Below are positions 27,382 through 38,015 of a stretch of 64,000 nucleotides of DNA, one piece after another. Source of the stretch: Undibacterium sp. CCC3.4. Lineage in GTDB: Bacteria > Pseudomonadota > Gammaproteobacteria > Burkholderiales > Burkholderiaceae_D. Each line of letters starts with the position of its first letter. Positions within the stretch are counted from its first letter, which is position 1. The notes under the pieces were generated by a model. It searched no databases. It saw only the letters and a list, made by a program, of their open reading frames with translations, and was not told the origin of the DNA. The translations under genes were made by a program, and so were the position numbers. The stretch spans positions 1,798,001 through 1,862,000 of the forward strand of contig NZ_CP133779.1 of the NCBI RefSeq assembly GCF_034347425.1, in the 5' to 3' direction.

Positions 27382-29034
27382 TCAGCGCAGTCTCAATGCG
27401 ACCTTGGCATGGCCTGGGTTATGGCGTGCTGCCGGTCGTACACTCGTCTCGCCAGCCGGTAGCAATTTAAAAATCGCAACATGCTCAGATAAAGTCGTCG
27501 CCAGCATTTGCAGACTCGCTGCCGAACCAGCCGCTTCCTCAACCATCGCGGCATTTTGCTGCGTCACTTGGTCCATTTGACTGATCGCTTGATGCACCTC
27601 GTCGATGCCGGTACTTTGCTCATCACTGGCGAGCATGATTTCACCCATGATGTCGGTCACCTTCTTCACACTACCGACGATCTCTTCCATGGTGCTGCCG
27701 GCTTCGGAAACGAGCTGACTGCCCATCGCACATTTTTCTACCGAATCACCGATGAGGGTCTTGATCTCTTTGGCTGCCGCGGCACTGCGTTGCGCCAAAT
27801 TGCGCACTTCGCTGGCCACGACCGCAAATCCGCGCCCCTGATCGCCGGCACGTGCCGCTTCCACTGCCGCATTCAAGGCCAGAATATTGGTTTGAAAGGC
27901 GATGCCATCAATCACGCCAATAATATCAACGATTTTTTTCGCTGAGCTGTTGATCGACTCCATCGTGTCGACGACCCGCGCTACCACCGTCCCACCCTTG
28001 ACGGCAACATCCGAAGCCGACTGCGCCAACTGATTGGCTTCTCTGGCATTGCCGGCATTCTGTTTCACGGTCGCCGTCAATTCCGTCATCGCCGCCGCGG
28101 TTTTCTCCAACACCAGCGCCTGTTGCTCGGTGCGCGCAGATAGATCCTGATTACCCAATGCGATTTCGGCCGAGCCGCTGTAAATCGCATCGGTGGTACT
28201 GCGCACCTGGCTCACGATATTCACCAAACTTGTGCGCATTTCGCTCATCGCCGCCAAGACACTGCTATTGTCATTGGCGGCCTTATGAATTTCCGCCGCC
28301 AAGTCGCCGGCCGCAATATTTTGCGCCACCGCACTGGCTTCGCGCGGCTCACCACCCATGGCCGCAGTAATGGTACGGGCAATGAAGGTCGCCACCAGGG
28401 TGCCGACTAACAGTGCACCGAGACACATCGACAGCATCAAGGTTTGAAAACCATTCGCGCTGGCGCGCGCCGCAGCCGATTCGACATGGTTCAAATTTTC
28501 TTCATAGTCGATGAGCTTGTTAATCCGCCCCAGCCATTCGACAAAGGCAGGTTTGGCTTCGTTCAGTAATAATTGCTTGGCTTGATCGGTGTCGCCCGAT
28601 TGCCGTAGCAAGATTACCTTCGCGATCAATGGCATGGTGCGCGACTCGGTTTCTTTAATACTGCTCAAGATCTGCTTTTCATCATTACTGGGGGCATTCG
28701 AACTGCTGAAAATTGTGTCGAGTGGCCCGGCCGATTTTTCGTAATCGGCGCTCAGGCTGGCAATACGCTGCAACACCGTCCGCAACTCTTCATCACTCGC
28801 CACCAAGACCACATCGCGTAAGGCAATGGCACGATCATGGACGCTGCCACGAAAATTGATAGCGTAACGTTGTTTGACACTATTGACGTCACCGATCGTA
28901 ATGAGTCCGCGGGAAATCGCATTGACTTGGGCAATGCCGATAATCGTGACGACGATCAGCAACGCCAAAATCAAACCAAAGCCGAGTCGGAGTTTGGCTT
29001 GGATGGAAAGTCCATTTGTTGTAGTGAAATTCAT
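27382..29034 (-). CDS. Methyl-accepting chemotaxis protein
   Basis: The 550-residue receptor has TM1 (about 18-38), a helical periplasmic four-helix-bundle sensor (40-197), TM2 (198-219), a HAMP region, and a cytoplasmic signalling domain. The CheA/CheW-binding hairpin is about 378-418 ([20 protein letters not shown]). There is no NWETF-type pentapeptide at the C-terminus, so adaptation enzymes would act without tethering. The ligand is unknown. Confidence 0.93.
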   Translation of the reverse strand: MNFTTTNGLSIQAKLRLGFGLILALLIVVTIIGIAQVNAISRGLITIGDVNSVKQRYAINFRGSVHDRAIALRDVVLVASDEELRTVLQRIASLSADYEKSAGPLDTIFSSSNAPSNDEKQILSSIKETESRTMPLIAKVILLRQSGDTDQAKQLLLNEAKPAFVEWLGRINKLIDYEENLNHVESAAARASANGFQTLMLSMCLGALLVGTLVATFIARTITAAMGGEPREASAVAQNIAAGDLAAEIHKAANDNSSVLAAMSEMRTSLVNIVSQVRSTTDAIYSGSAEIALGNQDLSARTEQQALVLEKTAAAMTELTATVKQNAGNAREANQLAQSASDVAVKGGTVVARVVDTMESINSSAKKIVDIIGVIDGIAFQTNILALNAAVEAARAGDQGRGFAVVASEVRNLAQRSAAAAKEIKTLIGDSVEKCAMGSQLVSEAGSTMEEIVGSVKKVTDIMGEIMLASDEQSTGIDEVHQAISQMDQVTQQNAAMVEEAAGSAASLQMLATTLSEHVAIFKLLPAGETSVRPAARHNPGHAKVALRLR

Positions 29035-29459
29035 AATACGGTCCCAAAAAATGCTGAGCTGTTAACGAGATGATCTGGTCTGAAGTCGTAGCGATCGACA
29101 TCACATGGCATGGTAAAAATCACGCAAGGACACGCGCAAAATATTTTATTTGCAAGACAAAGAAACACTGAAGTGAGGGGGCGGAACTAGACCTGGAAGA
29201 ACCGGATGGTTCGCACTTAGACAAAGTGGACTGAGAGCGCAGGGTGTACGCTAACAATGATGAAATAAGCGAAGTTTTTTTAGATTTCTTCGGATCACAC
29301 ATATGGCGATGGTAAACCTGAAGTTTTTAAAAAGCCAGCCATTTATGGAAATACCGGAGGCAATCCGGTATCTTGTGGAAGCGCGCACAACAGAGGGTGG
29401 AAATCAATTTGTGTAGTTGACCACGAACGCCTCACTGGCATTCGTTTCGAGGCGCAGTG
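29035..29459. other. Intergenic region between two chemotaxis receptor genes
   Basis: These 425 bases hold the promoter of the downstream receptor. No sigma-28 consensus, RNA gene or credible open frame was recognised. Confidence 0.5.
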
Positions 29460-31079
29460 TTATTCATATCCAAGACGTTTTGCATTGCGTCTTAAATCAA
29501 TGGCGTCCAGTTGGGACAAGCTCATCTCTCCTTGCTCCAAGCGGAACAGACGCATGGAATTATTCACCGATTCTGATTGAAATTGAAGTGATTGCGCAGC
29601 GGCCGACAGTTGCTCAACCAAGGCGGCATTTTGCTGGGTGAGCATATCCATGTGAGCGACGGCTTCATTGATTTGCGAGATGCTGAGTTTTTCTTCCAGC
29701 GCGCTGGAACTGATCGCGTCCAGCGCGGTGCTGACTTGCTGCACTGATCCCATGACATCATTCATCCGTATCGTCGCATCACTGGTTCGGACGCCGCCTT
29801 GCGTAACACGATTATCGGCTTCAATAATCAGGGTCCGAATCGATTTGGCCGCATCGGTAGTGCGCGCTGCCAAAGCTCTGACTTCAGCCGCCACGACCGC
29901 AAATCCGCGACCTTGATCGCCAGCATGTGCCGCTTCGACGGCCGCGTTGAGCGCCAATATATTCGTTTGAAAAGCTACCCCTTCAATCAGGGTGTTCATT
30001 TCACTGATTTTCTTGGACGAGGCACTGATACTCCCCATCGCTTCAGCGATCGATTTCACCGCTGCGCTACCTTCATTGCTGACGTTCGAGGCTGCATGGG
30101 CAAGCTCAGCGCCACGGCTAGCCGCCGAACTGCTTTGATGCACATGCGAAGTGATTTCCTCCATCGAGGCCGCCGTTTGCTCCAGACTGCTGGCTTGCGA
30201 CTCGGTGCGGGCAGATAAATCGACGTTGCCCGCCGCTACTTCGCGAATTCCTATGGTTAAATTTGTAACTTCCGTGCGCACATCATGAACCACCGTTCTT
30301 AGGTTGAGCGACATTTGCTTCAAGGCCTGCTGCAATCTGCCAGCCATTCCCGCCGCATCCGTCGCAATTTCGTGTGCGAGATCACCGGAAGCCAAGCGAT
30401 TGGCGTCCAACACCAATTGTTGAAGTGGTTTGACTGCAATTTGGCTGGTACCGAAATAGGCGATGGACGCAATACCGAGTACTACCAAACCATAGCCTGC
30501 ATAGGGGAGGTTCAGCAGCGACAAAGCCGCCACCGCGCCAGCCGACAGCAATTGTATTGACAGCAACTGGCCCGCTGTTTCCAATTGAAAAATACCTAGC
30601 AAGCGCCCCAACAAATCCTTACGGACTACTTTTCCATGCCGTAACACATGTACGAGCTGTTTGCGTTTCGCTTCGCCCCTCATCAAGGTATATAAGCGCT
30701 CAGCCTCGCGGACTGCGGCCCTGCTTGGCTCCGACCGAACGGAAAGAAAACCGGTAATCCGGTTTCCATCCAGCATAGGTGTCGCGTTAGCCTGAACCCA
30801 ATAAAAATCGCCGGATTTGCGGCGATTTTTTACCATGCCAGACCAGGGCAAGCCAGCCTGAATAGTTGCCCACATATCCCTGAATGCTTCCTCCGGCATG
30901 TCTGGGTGCCGCACCATATTATGTGGCTGCCCTAATAATTCGCTGGCCTGAAACCCGCTCAATTCGATAAATGCTTGATTGCAATAGGTGATTCTGCCTT
31001 TAAGGTCGGTGACCGATACCAAGGTCAAGCCGGATGGGAAAGGGTATTCATGCGTGCTGACAGGTAAGTTGGCTAACAT
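29460..31079 (-). CDS. PAS-domain chemotaxis receptor (Aer-like)
   Basis: The 539-residue product starts with a PAS domain (about 15-115) with the Aer hallmark [19 protein letters not shown] hydrophobic hairpin follows (about 170-210), then HAMP and a signalling domain with [20 protein letters not shown]. Aer senses redox or oxygen through PAS-bound FAD. Both halves of the sensor are cytoplasmic. Repeat A4 begins 30 bp upstream of the start codon, so its promoter region has been disrupted by repeats and insertions. Confidence 0.92.
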   Translation of the reverse strand: MLANLPVSTHEYPFPSGLTLVSVTDLKGRITYCNQAFIELSGFQASELLGQPHNMVRHPDMPEEAFRDMWATIQAGLPWSGMVKNRRKSGDFYWVQANATPMLDGNRITGFLSVRSEPSRAAVREAERLYTLMRGEAKRKQLVHVLRHGKVVRKDLLGRLLGIFQLETAGQLLSIQLLSAGAVAALSLLNLPYAGYGLVVLGIASIAYFGTSQIAVKPLQQLVLDANRLASGDLAHEIATDAAGMAGRLQQALKQMSLNLRTVVHDVRTEVTNLTIGIREVAAGNVDLSARTESQASSLEQTAASMEEITSHVHQSSSAASRGAELAHAASNVSNEGSAAVKSIAEAMGSISASSKKISEMNTLIEGVAFQTNILALNAAVEAAHAGDQGRGFAVVAAEVRALAARTTDAAKSIRTLIIEADNRVTQGGVRTSDATIRMNDVMGSVQQVSTALDAISSSALEEKLSISQINEAVAHMDMLTQQNAALVEQLSAAAQSLQFQSESVNNSMRLFRLEQGEMSLSQLDAIDLRRNAKRLGYE

Positions 31080-31108
31080 AACGGGGTTTTATACTCTCAA
31101 GTAATAAG

Positions 31109-31161
31109 AACAACTTAATGGATCGTCGCAAGCGACGATGGAAAAGACTCTGGAAGGGGTT
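31109..31161 (+). repeat. Repeat A, copy A4, left part
   Basis: The first hairpin and the GGAAGGGGTT segment are intact. It ends at the IS1 insertion, and the sequence resumes at 34276 after a GTT duplication. The right part is further split by element B. Confidence 0.9.
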
Positions 31162-31212
31162 TGTAATGGTCTAATGTTTACGGACACCTCAATAGGAGGA
31201 ATAATTACCTAA

Positions 31213-32369
<1,157 letters not shown>

Positions 32370-32379
32370 AAGTAAATTT

Positions 32380-33465
32380 TTATGCCGCCAGTTTCAGTTC
32401 TTGATATACGTCCTCATGATTTAATGCTTCCTTGTTAGTTTTGTCTGGATTTAAGTCAACAACGTTGGCGCGGTCCCAGTTACGAGTAGCACCGCTCCAG
32501 CGATTCGAGTTCCTTGCTTTTGCCGCCGCATACAATTGCTCACGTCGAATCAATAATTCCACATCCAGACCGGCATGGCGTTCAGCTGGCGTTACAAACT
32601 GAATGGCACTGTGCCGGTGTTCTTCGTTATACCAATGCATGAATGTAGTAACCCAATTCCTGGCTGCCAGGAGATCCTTAAATGGGCGACGTGGATATAC
32701 TGGGCAGTACTTCAATGTTTTAAAAAAGCTTTCGGCGAACGGGTTGTCATTACTCACGGCAGGACGACTGAATGACGGCATGACGCCCAGCACCTGCAGC
32801 ATGGCCAGCATCGTGGAGCCCTTCATCGGACTGCCGTTATCCGAATGAAGAACGACCTGATTTTGTGCGATTTTTTCTCGCACACAAATGTCCTTCATCA
32901 CCTCGCTGGCCAGCGCGCTGCTTTCGGTTTCAAATACCTGCCAGCCGACCACTTTGCGACTAAATACATCGATGAACATATAGAGATAAAAATAGATGCC
33001 TCTGATCTCTGTCGGCAAATAGGTGATGTCCCAACAGTACAATTGGTTGGGCCCGGTTGCCTTTAAAGCACGTGGTTTGTTGCGGGGTTGCCTTGGCTTT
33101 TCTTCGCCACGGTGCACAAGCATATTTTTAGCCTTGAGTAAGCGATAGAACGTTGACTCCGATGCGACATAAATTCCATCATCAGCCAATCGCGGAACGA
33201 TCTGGCTTGGCGGCAGATGGCCGTATTCCGGCGAGTTGGCAATGGCCAGAACCTGTTGTCGTTCCTCTGAACTAAGCTGATTCTGAGGTACCTGCACACG
33301 CCCTGTTCGCCGGTCTGCTTGCTCAGTCACCTGATCAATTTTCCAGCGCTGCAGCGTACGCTCGCTTAAATCAATTACGTCGCAGGCACGTTCCTGACGT
33401 GCGCCTGAAACCACCGCTTCAGCTACCAGTGTCAATACGTTATTGCGCTCCGGGATTGGGGTCAT
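32380..33465 (-). CDS. IS3-like transposase OrfB of IS2
   Basis: From ATG 33465 (MTPIPERNNVLTLV) the product is about 361 residues with an HTH region, then an rve-type DDE core: CWDITYLPTEIRG, VVLHSDNGSPMKG and NPFAESFFKTLKY. The frame is open further upstream (to 33579), overlapping orfA, so a fused product by frameshifting is possible. Confidence 0.88.
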   Translation of the reverse strand: MTPIPERNNVLTLVAEAVVSGARQERACDVIDLSERTLQRWKIDQVTEQADRRTGRVQVPQNQLSSEERQQVLAIANSPEYGHLPPSQIVPRLADDGIYVASESTFYRLLKAKNMLVHRGEEKPRQPRNKPRALKATGPNQLYCWDITYLPTEIRGIYFYLYMFIDVFSRKVVGWQVFETESSALASEVMKDICVREKIAQNQVVLHSDNGSPMKGSTMLAMLQVLGVMPSFSRPAVSNDNPFAESFFKTLKYCPVYPRRPFKDLLAARNWVTTFMHWYNEEHRHSAIQFVTPAERHAGLDVELLIRREQLYAAAKARNSNRWSGATRNWDRANVVDLNPDKTNKEALNHEDVYQELKLAA

Positions 33466-33946
33466 TACTCCTCGTCCTCCCAAAGCGCACGGAACTTTTT
33501 TGCAGAACCAGCAGTGCTGCCGCCTCCGCCAGAGCTTTGTCTTTCCGGGCCAGCTCACGCTTGAGTTTGACGTTTTCATCTTTCAGCGATTTAACTTCAC
33601 CAGCTTTGGGTGCGGCCTCTTTACCGCTGGCGCAAAAAGCAGATTTCCAACTGGTTAAATTATGCGGGAATAAACCACGTTCACGGCACCATGCCTGAAG
33701 CTGCTCTCCCGCTAACGCATGGCTCTCATGCAGTGCCTGCAGTTGTTCTTCTACCGTCCAGTCGCTCGGTCGTTTTTCTTTTTCTGACGCCGGACTGCCC
33801 GCCAGTGCTGACTTCTTTTTCATCCAATATCTCAACGTGTGGTGATTCAAATTTAAATCAGTGGCCACTGACATGATTGTTCGGTCGCCACGGGAATAGG
33901 CCTTCTGTAATGCCTGCTCAATAAATGCAGCGGAATAGGTTGCCAT
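33440..33946 (-). CDS. Transposase OrfA of IS2
   Basis: The 168-residue product (ATG 33946, MATYSAAFIEQALQKAYSRG) has a helix-turn-helix (ATDLNLNHHTLRYWMKKK) and a C-terminal coiled coil (KSLKDENVKLKRELARKDKALAEAAALL) suited to multimerisation with OrfB. It overlaps the orfB frame as usual for this family. Confidence 0.85.
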   Translation of the reverse strand: MATYSAAFIEQALQKAYSRGDRTIMSVATDLNLNHHTLRYWMKKKSALAGSPASEKEKRPSDWTVEEQLQALHESHALAGEQLQAWCRERGLFPHNLTSWKSAFCASGKEAAPKAGEVKSLKDENVKLKRELARKDKALAEAAALLVLQKSSVRFGRTRSNDPNPGAQ

Positions 33947-34275
33947 TGTTGCCTCGCTCAATAAGTTAAAAAGAGAGGTAACAACCAGATTGAAGATCGC
34001 CGGTCATTTTAGCCGTATAACTTCAAAATCAAAAAGCAAACCTTAACGTCTTGAGGGAATGGGTTCCGCTGCGCTCCACCCATAAAACCCGACTGCCTAC
34101 GCCGGAAAAAGCTGGATAGATAATGCGAAAAACACAAACAAACAGACTTCAATGAGATCGGTTCAATTTAAAAAGTTACACGACAAGTAGTCTGACAGAT
34201 GGGGCCCATGATTTACGAAAAAGAAATGGCAGAAAAAAAACCTATTGATGTGTCCGAAATAACTTGACCACTACA

Positions 34276-34325
34276 GTTTGCATCCCCTCCCATCGCGGCG
34301 CTCCTTCGTCGCTCACCGGCCTGAA
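34276..34325 (+). repeat. Repeat A, copy A4, middle part
   Basis: Sequence resumes after IS1 with TTTGCATCCCC and runs through the GCTCCTTCGTCGCTC segment to GGCCTGAA. It then stops at element B; TGAA is repeated on the far side at 34561. Confidence 0.9.
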
Positions 34326-34560
34326 GAGGCTGTCGCAAAAGGGTATTGAGTCGGTATCATTACCCTAACTGGTGGCCACGTCATTCCTGCGCGCTTTTGG
34401 CAGGAACCCAGCGGCGTTCGTGCTTAACTGAAAATGCCAGAAATTGTGGCATTTTCAATGTAAAAAACGACGCTGGGTTCCCGCCAAAAGCATGCGGGAA
34501 TGACGAGGTATGCGGTGTTTCAGGTGTAAAAAACGTCCATCAGGCTTTTGCGACAGCCTC
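34326..34560 (+). mobile_element. Element B, copy B1 (MITE-like)
   Basis: The 235-bp element has perfect 16-bp terminal inverted repeats (GAGGCTGTCGCAAAAG) and is flanked by TGAA duplications (34322-34325 and 34561-34564). Its interior is a long imperfect palindrome: GTCATTCCTGCGCGCTTTTG pairs with the CAAAAGCATGCGGGAATGAC arm, with GAAAATGCCA...TGGCATTTTC at the centre. It encodes no transposase. It sits in the TGAA loop of the third hairpin of repeat A. Confidence 0.9.
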
Positions 34561-34600
34561 TGAAGGCCGGGGTTTCAAACCCTAGTCAGATTTTTGATGA
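34561..34600 (+). repeat. Repeat A, copy A4, right part
   Basis: TGAAGGCCGGGGTTTCAAAC and the terminal CAGATTTTTGATGA match A2 exactly. This closes the copy that began at 31109, now stretched to about 3.5 kb by three insertions. Confidence 0.9.
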
Positions 34601-34897
34601 AAAATCAATATTGATTCAAATTGAGACAAAGGGAAATACAAGAAATGGCTTGCCTGTTCGGCATGCACTTAAGGTATTGGAAGCGTGGTTCAGATGCGCG
34701 ATTACCTGTTGGGAATCGGTGATAAGCAGTCCTTCTCAGGACTCGGATGTGGCGGTAGGAATGCCTTGCTTTGGCATGACTCAATATAACAGCTTACTTC
34801 GTATTGGCCTGTACTAAATGCAAATCTTAGGGCGAATTACATACACTAGGGAGGCGCGGATTTAATCCGCACTGCTTTGCGCGGATTCCGGAGCGCG
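34601..34897. other. Non-coding stretch before mntP
   Basis: No gene is supported. An open frame continuing from repeat A (to 34817) is short and has no recognised similarity. GGAGGCGCGGATTTA at 34850, part of the palindrome GCGGATTTAATCCGC, repeats a sequence at 25011 and lies downstream of mntP, where it may act as a transcript end. Confidence 0.4.
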
Positions 34898-35467
34898 TTA
34901 GGCTACTTTGCCGATGTGCTCGTAGAGGATGAGGCATCCAATTCCGACCAAGAGCATTCCACCCAGCACTTCAGCACGCCTGCCGGCAATGACGCCCAAT
35001 ACCCTTCCAAGCATTACGCCGATGGTCACCATGATAAAGGTAGAGAGGCCAATGGCAGCTGCGGTGACGAGAATATCTGCACCCATCATCGCCAGTCCCA
35101 CGCCGACCACCATGGCATCGATACTGGTGGCAAATCCGGTGAGGGCCAAGACCCAAAAAGAATGGCTGCCAGGCTTATTTACATCGGCTTCTGGTTCTGC
35201 AAATCCGGCCTGCATCATTCGCAAACCCAGAACGCTCAACAGAGTGAAGGCAATCCAGTGATCCCACGCAGACACATACGGTGCCGCCACTTGGCCTGAA
35301 GCCCAGCCGATGATCGGTGTTATCGCTTCGATTATTCCAAAAATAGCACCGGTTCGTAATGCTTCGCGCCAATGTGGTTTGTGTAGTGTCGCGCCTTTTC
35401 CTAGCGCAGCAGCAAAGGCATCGGTCGACATAGCGAGTGAGAGTACAGCAGTAGCGGCTAAATTCAT
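34898..35467 (-). CDS. mntP: Manganese efflux pump MntP
   Basis: MntP exports excess Mn(II). The 189-residue product (ATG 35467, MNLAATAVLSLAMSTDAFAA) has six membrane helices and the paired conserved motifs SMSTDAFAAALGKGA-type and GFATSIDAMVVGVGLA, whose aspartates lie within the membrane. A longer frame upstream reads through the riboswitch and was rejected. The upstream yybP-ykoY motif agrees with manganese control. Confidence 0.95.
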   Translation of the reverse strand: MNLAATAVLSLAMSTDAFAAALGKGATLHKPHWREALRTGAIFGIIEAITPIIGWASGQVAAPYVSAWDHWIAFTLLSVLGLRMMQAGFAEPEADVNKPGSHSFWVLALTGFATSIDAMVVGVGLAMMGADILVTAAAIGLSTFIMVTIGVMLGRVLGVIAGRRAEVLGGMLLVGIGCLILYEHIGKVA

Positions 35468-35529
35468 GAGGATCTTTCCGGTCGGGCAGGAGCAAAGGCA
35501 TGCCACGCGGCCCGACTGGACGCGTTGAC

Positions 35530-35640
35530 ATGCCGATGGTCTCGCCAAACTCACGGCTGCCCGCACCACGGCATGGAACAATCACCGAGTATGTTGATGC
35601 GGGCGCTTCCGGGGGACGGAAGCAGGCTACTCCCCAAAGG
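35530..35640 (-). ncRNA. yybP-ykoY manganese riboswitch
   Basis: On the minus strand the leader has the conserved GGGGAGTAGCC (35625-35635) and, after two stem-loops, GGCGAGACCA (35537-35546), the two L-loops of the Mn-sensing aptamer. A GTCGGG...CCCGAC hairpin lies between the aptamer and the mntP start and may hide the ribosome binding site. Mn binding should raise mntP expression. Confidence 0.88.
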
Positions 35641-35648
35641 ATCGGCCT

Positions 35649-35680
35649 AGTATAACAAATTTTGCGCTGGAGAAAGTTCC
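35649..35680 (-). promoter_or_regulatory. Predicted mntP promoter
   Basis: TGTTATACT on the minus strand (the -10 TATACT is at 35649-35654) is an extended -10 element about 15 bp ahead of the riboswitch. The -35 region is weak. Confidence 0.5.
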
Positions 35681-35848
35681 CGTCCAACGGGAAGAATTTC
35701 CTACTTCCCCGCGCACAAGGGCTGTGATGCTTACCATGTTGTACAAAGGTAACTAATGGATTATTACCCCGCATGCGCCGATGTAATTCCAATCTCACTT
35801 GAGGTAAGCTTGAAAAAAAATACGTTGACTACCCAAAAAGGAGACCCC

Positions 35849-36310
35849 ATGAAACGCTACGCCATCCTCGGCATCACTTGCCTGCTGCTTGCCCCTACGC
35901 TATCGGTGCATGCGCAGACCGCCAACAAGTTCGATGCGATTACGCTCGTCGACAAGGCTGTGGCAAATATAGAGAAAAAAGGGGTGGAAGAAGCCTGTAA
36001 AGACTTCGCTGATACTAAGGGGGGCTATATTCTGGGGGATCTGTATGTGTTTGTTCAGGATGCGCAAGTGATGATGGTCTGCCACGCCACCACACCTAGA
36101 ATGAATGGCAAAGACATGTCGCTGTTGAAGGACGCAAACGGGAAAAGATTTTCGCAGGAAATGCGCGACGTCGCGCAATCGAAAAAATCCGGCTGGGTCG
36201 ATTATGTCTGGGTCAATCCTGTCACCAAGGCGCTGGAAGAAAAAACCTCCTATGTCCGCTTGGCGAGTGGCCAATATACAGTTGGCGCTGGGATTTATAA
36301 GCCAAAGTAA
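35849..36310 (+). CDS. Periplasmic sCache_2 domain protein, copy 1
   Basis: The 153-residue product has a signal peptide ending SVHAQT (about residue 22) and a single Cache domain: LVDKAVANIEKKGVEEACKDF, LYVFVQDAQVMMVCHA, and SGWVDYVWVNPVTKALEEKTSYV. Free-standing sCache_2 proteins bind small ligands in the periplasm. AAAGGAGA precedes ATG 35849. It is a close duplicate of the gene at 36680, including the leader before the start. Confidence 0.88.
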   Translation: MKRYAILGITCLLLAPTLSVHAQTANKFDAITLVDKAVANIEKKGVEEACKDFADTKGGYILGDLYVFVQDAQVMMVCHATTPRMNGKDMSLLKDANGKRFSQEMRDVAQSKKSGWVDYVWVNPVTKALEEKTSYVRLASGQYTVGAGIYKPK

Positions 36311-36334
36311 GCGGTATGGGCAAGTTGCCGACCA

Positions 36335-36367
36335 TCATCAAAAATCTGACCAGGGTTTGAAATCCCG
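36335..36367 (-). repeat. Repeat A, copy A6 (end fragment)
   Basis: TCATCAAAAATCTGACCAGG followed by GTTTGAAATCCCG matches the terminal part of repeat A in reverse orientation with two changes. The rest is lost, and an element B fragment starts right after it. Confidence 0.8.
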
Positions 36368-36369
36368 AA

Positions 36370-36518
36370 CGTCATTCCTGCGAGCTTTTGGCAGGAATCC
36401 AGCGGCGTTCGTGGTTAACTGGAAATGCCAAAAATAATGGCATTTCCAGTGTGAAAAACGACGCGGTGTGCTGTGTTCTCGGTATGGAAACGTGCCCGCC
36501 ACGCTTTTGCGACAGCTT
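36370..36518 (-). mobile_element. Element B, copy B3 (truncated)
   Basis: The palindromic core (GTCATTCCTGCGAGCTTTTG, GGAAATGCCA...TGGCATTTCC) and one terminal repeat (CGCTTTTGCGACAGCTTC) remain. The other end and half of the palindrome arm are missing. It adjoins the A6 fragment, as in the A-B composites elsewhere. It separates the two sCache genes. Confidence 0.75.
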
Positions 36519-36679
36519 CTTGTCTCCACAATACACCATGTAAAGCTGGAAATTGCCGACTAAATATGTTGCATTATTGCAACTAATAAAGTCCTGCCCC
36601 ATTTATCGATATAATTCTGATCATACTTGAGGTAAGCTTGGAAAAAAATAAACATGTTCATTACCCAACAGGAGACCCC

Positions 36680-37141
36680 ATGAAACGCTACGCCATCCTC
36701 GGCATCACTTGCCTGCTGCTTACCCCTACGCTGCCGGTTTTTGCGCAGACCGCCAATAAGTTTGACGCGATTGCTCTGGTGGATAAGGCGGTGGCAGATA
36801 TCGAGAAAAAAGGCGTGGACGAAGCCTGTAAAGAGTTCGCTGATCCCAAGAGTGGCAATATTCAGGGTGATCTGTATGTGTTTGTTCTGGACTCGAAAAT
36901 GACGATGGTCTGCGACGCCTTCACCCCTAAGATGAATGGCAAAGACATGTCGCTGTTGAAGGATGCAAACGGGAAAAAATTTGTACAGGAAATGCGTGAC
37001 ATGGTGCAATCGAGAAGATCCGGCTGGGTTGATTATGTATGGACCAATCCTGCCACCAAAATGCTGGAAGGCAAAACTTCCTATGTCCGCCTGGCGAGTA
37101 ACAAATACACAGTTGGTGCCGGAATTTATAAGACTAAATAA
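36680..37141 (+). CDS. Periplasmic sCache_2 domain protein, copy 2
   Basis: The 153-residue product is a close paralogue of the gene at 35849: same signal peptide MKRYAILGITCLLL, same Cache motifs, with differences mainly in the ligand-facing middle (IQGDLYVFVLDSKMTMVCDA). CAGGAGA precedes the ATG. The leader before both genes (ACTTGAGGTAAGCTTG) is also duplicated, so regulation is probably shared. Confidence 0.88.
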   Translation: MKRYAILGITCLLLTPTLPVFAQTANKFDAIALVDKAVADIEKKGVDEACKEFADPKSGNIQGDLYVFVLDSKMTMVCDAFTPKMNGKDMSLLKDANGKKFVQEMRDMVQSRRSGWVDYVWTNPATKMLEGKTSYVRLASNKYTVGAGIYKTK

Positions 37142-37198
37142 ACGTTAAAATTCAGCTATCAAGCACAGGCAAACCGCTGCGTTTTCACCTGTACAGCA

Positions 37199-37402
37199 CT
37201 ATTGCCGAGCGAGCATAATTTTCGCTGAATTCACTTCTATCAACTCGGTCAAGGCTGCCACCTGGCAGCCTATTTCCTCACCCAAGCGGGTGAGTAAATA
37301 CTCCACGTGCGGCGGCACGAAATCCGCTTTACAAAGCCATCACGTTCTAGCTGCTGCAAACTCTGGGCCTGCATTTTGTCACTGACTAATCGGCCGGCCT
37401 AC
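37199..37402 (-). pseudogene. HxlR-type regulator remnant
   Basis: Conceptual translation gives SDKMQAQSLQQLERDGFVKR in one frame. After a one-base shift it continues VPPHVEYLLTRLGEEIGCQV to a stop at 37199. This is the recognition helix and wing of an HxlR-family MarR-like regulator. The 5' half is replaced by IS21-like sequence at about 37403, and the frameshift breaks the rest, so it is a pseudogene. Confidence 0.72.
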
Positions 37403-37750
37403 CACTTCGCTGGCCGAGGTGATACAGGCCGTACTGTCAATTCTATATAGTCGGCGCGGTGTTCCTCCCAGACTAGCATTAATGTCATGCCTTTGCGCCG
37501 CAACTCGTTTTTACGCATATTGATCCTTGGTGCTGGCACACTTTCTCCAGTCAAAAGGCTAGAAGCGTACCCGGTAGATTGCAAAATGCGTAACATTATT
37601 ATTGGACAGTACAACGCCATCCCGGCATCGTGACCGTTGATTCCGCAAAAGGCATGAAATCGGTCACGTTCGCCCGGAATGGGCGGTCACGTTAAAATGG
37701 AATGACTGGTCACAATGCCGGAATCACTGGTCACGTTCCTCCGGAATACT
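37403..37750 (-). mobile_element. IS21-family remnant
   Basis: A short frame starting at 37518 on the minus strand (MRKNELRRKGMTLMLVWEEH) resembles the conserved MTLxLLWEEY segment of IS21-family IstA. Beyond it, at 37630-37745, GGTCACGTT and CGGAATG-type units recur several times, as in the multiple terminal repeats of IS21-like elements. No complete istA or istB is present. Confidence 0.6.
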
Positions 37751-37883
37751 CATCTGCGATCGTAAAGAATGAACATTGGCTACATTGGGCAGTGTTAAGT
37801 TGTTGGAGAATTAGCCAGAAAATAGCGCTCATACCAACGATAATTGCAGAAATGACAGGTTTGCAAGAGTGGAAATATTATGT

Positions 37884-38010
37884 CTCATAAAGATGTCAAT
37901 ATTATGTATATTGCTTTATTTATGAGGCAGCTATAAAAATGTGTGTTTGTAATTTATTCGATGATGCCTCATAAAATTGACAATAGTATTTATAATGCCT
38001 AATATATGAG
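37884..38010. promoter_or_regulatory. Probable hipBA operator region
   Basis: Two inverted pairs of the half-site CTCATAAA are seen: 37884/37919 and 37968/38005. The second pair ends 5 bases before the hipB start, where an autorepressor would bind. AT-rich text between them could hold the promoter. Binding by this HipB is inferred. Confidence 0.5.
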
Positions 38011-38015
38011 TCATT

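Noticed and set aside
34346..34585. 79-residue open frame (MSRYHYPNWW...), also at 60814-61053
   Set aside because: Both lie inside element B and its palindrome and arise only because B is duplicated; no ribosome site or family.
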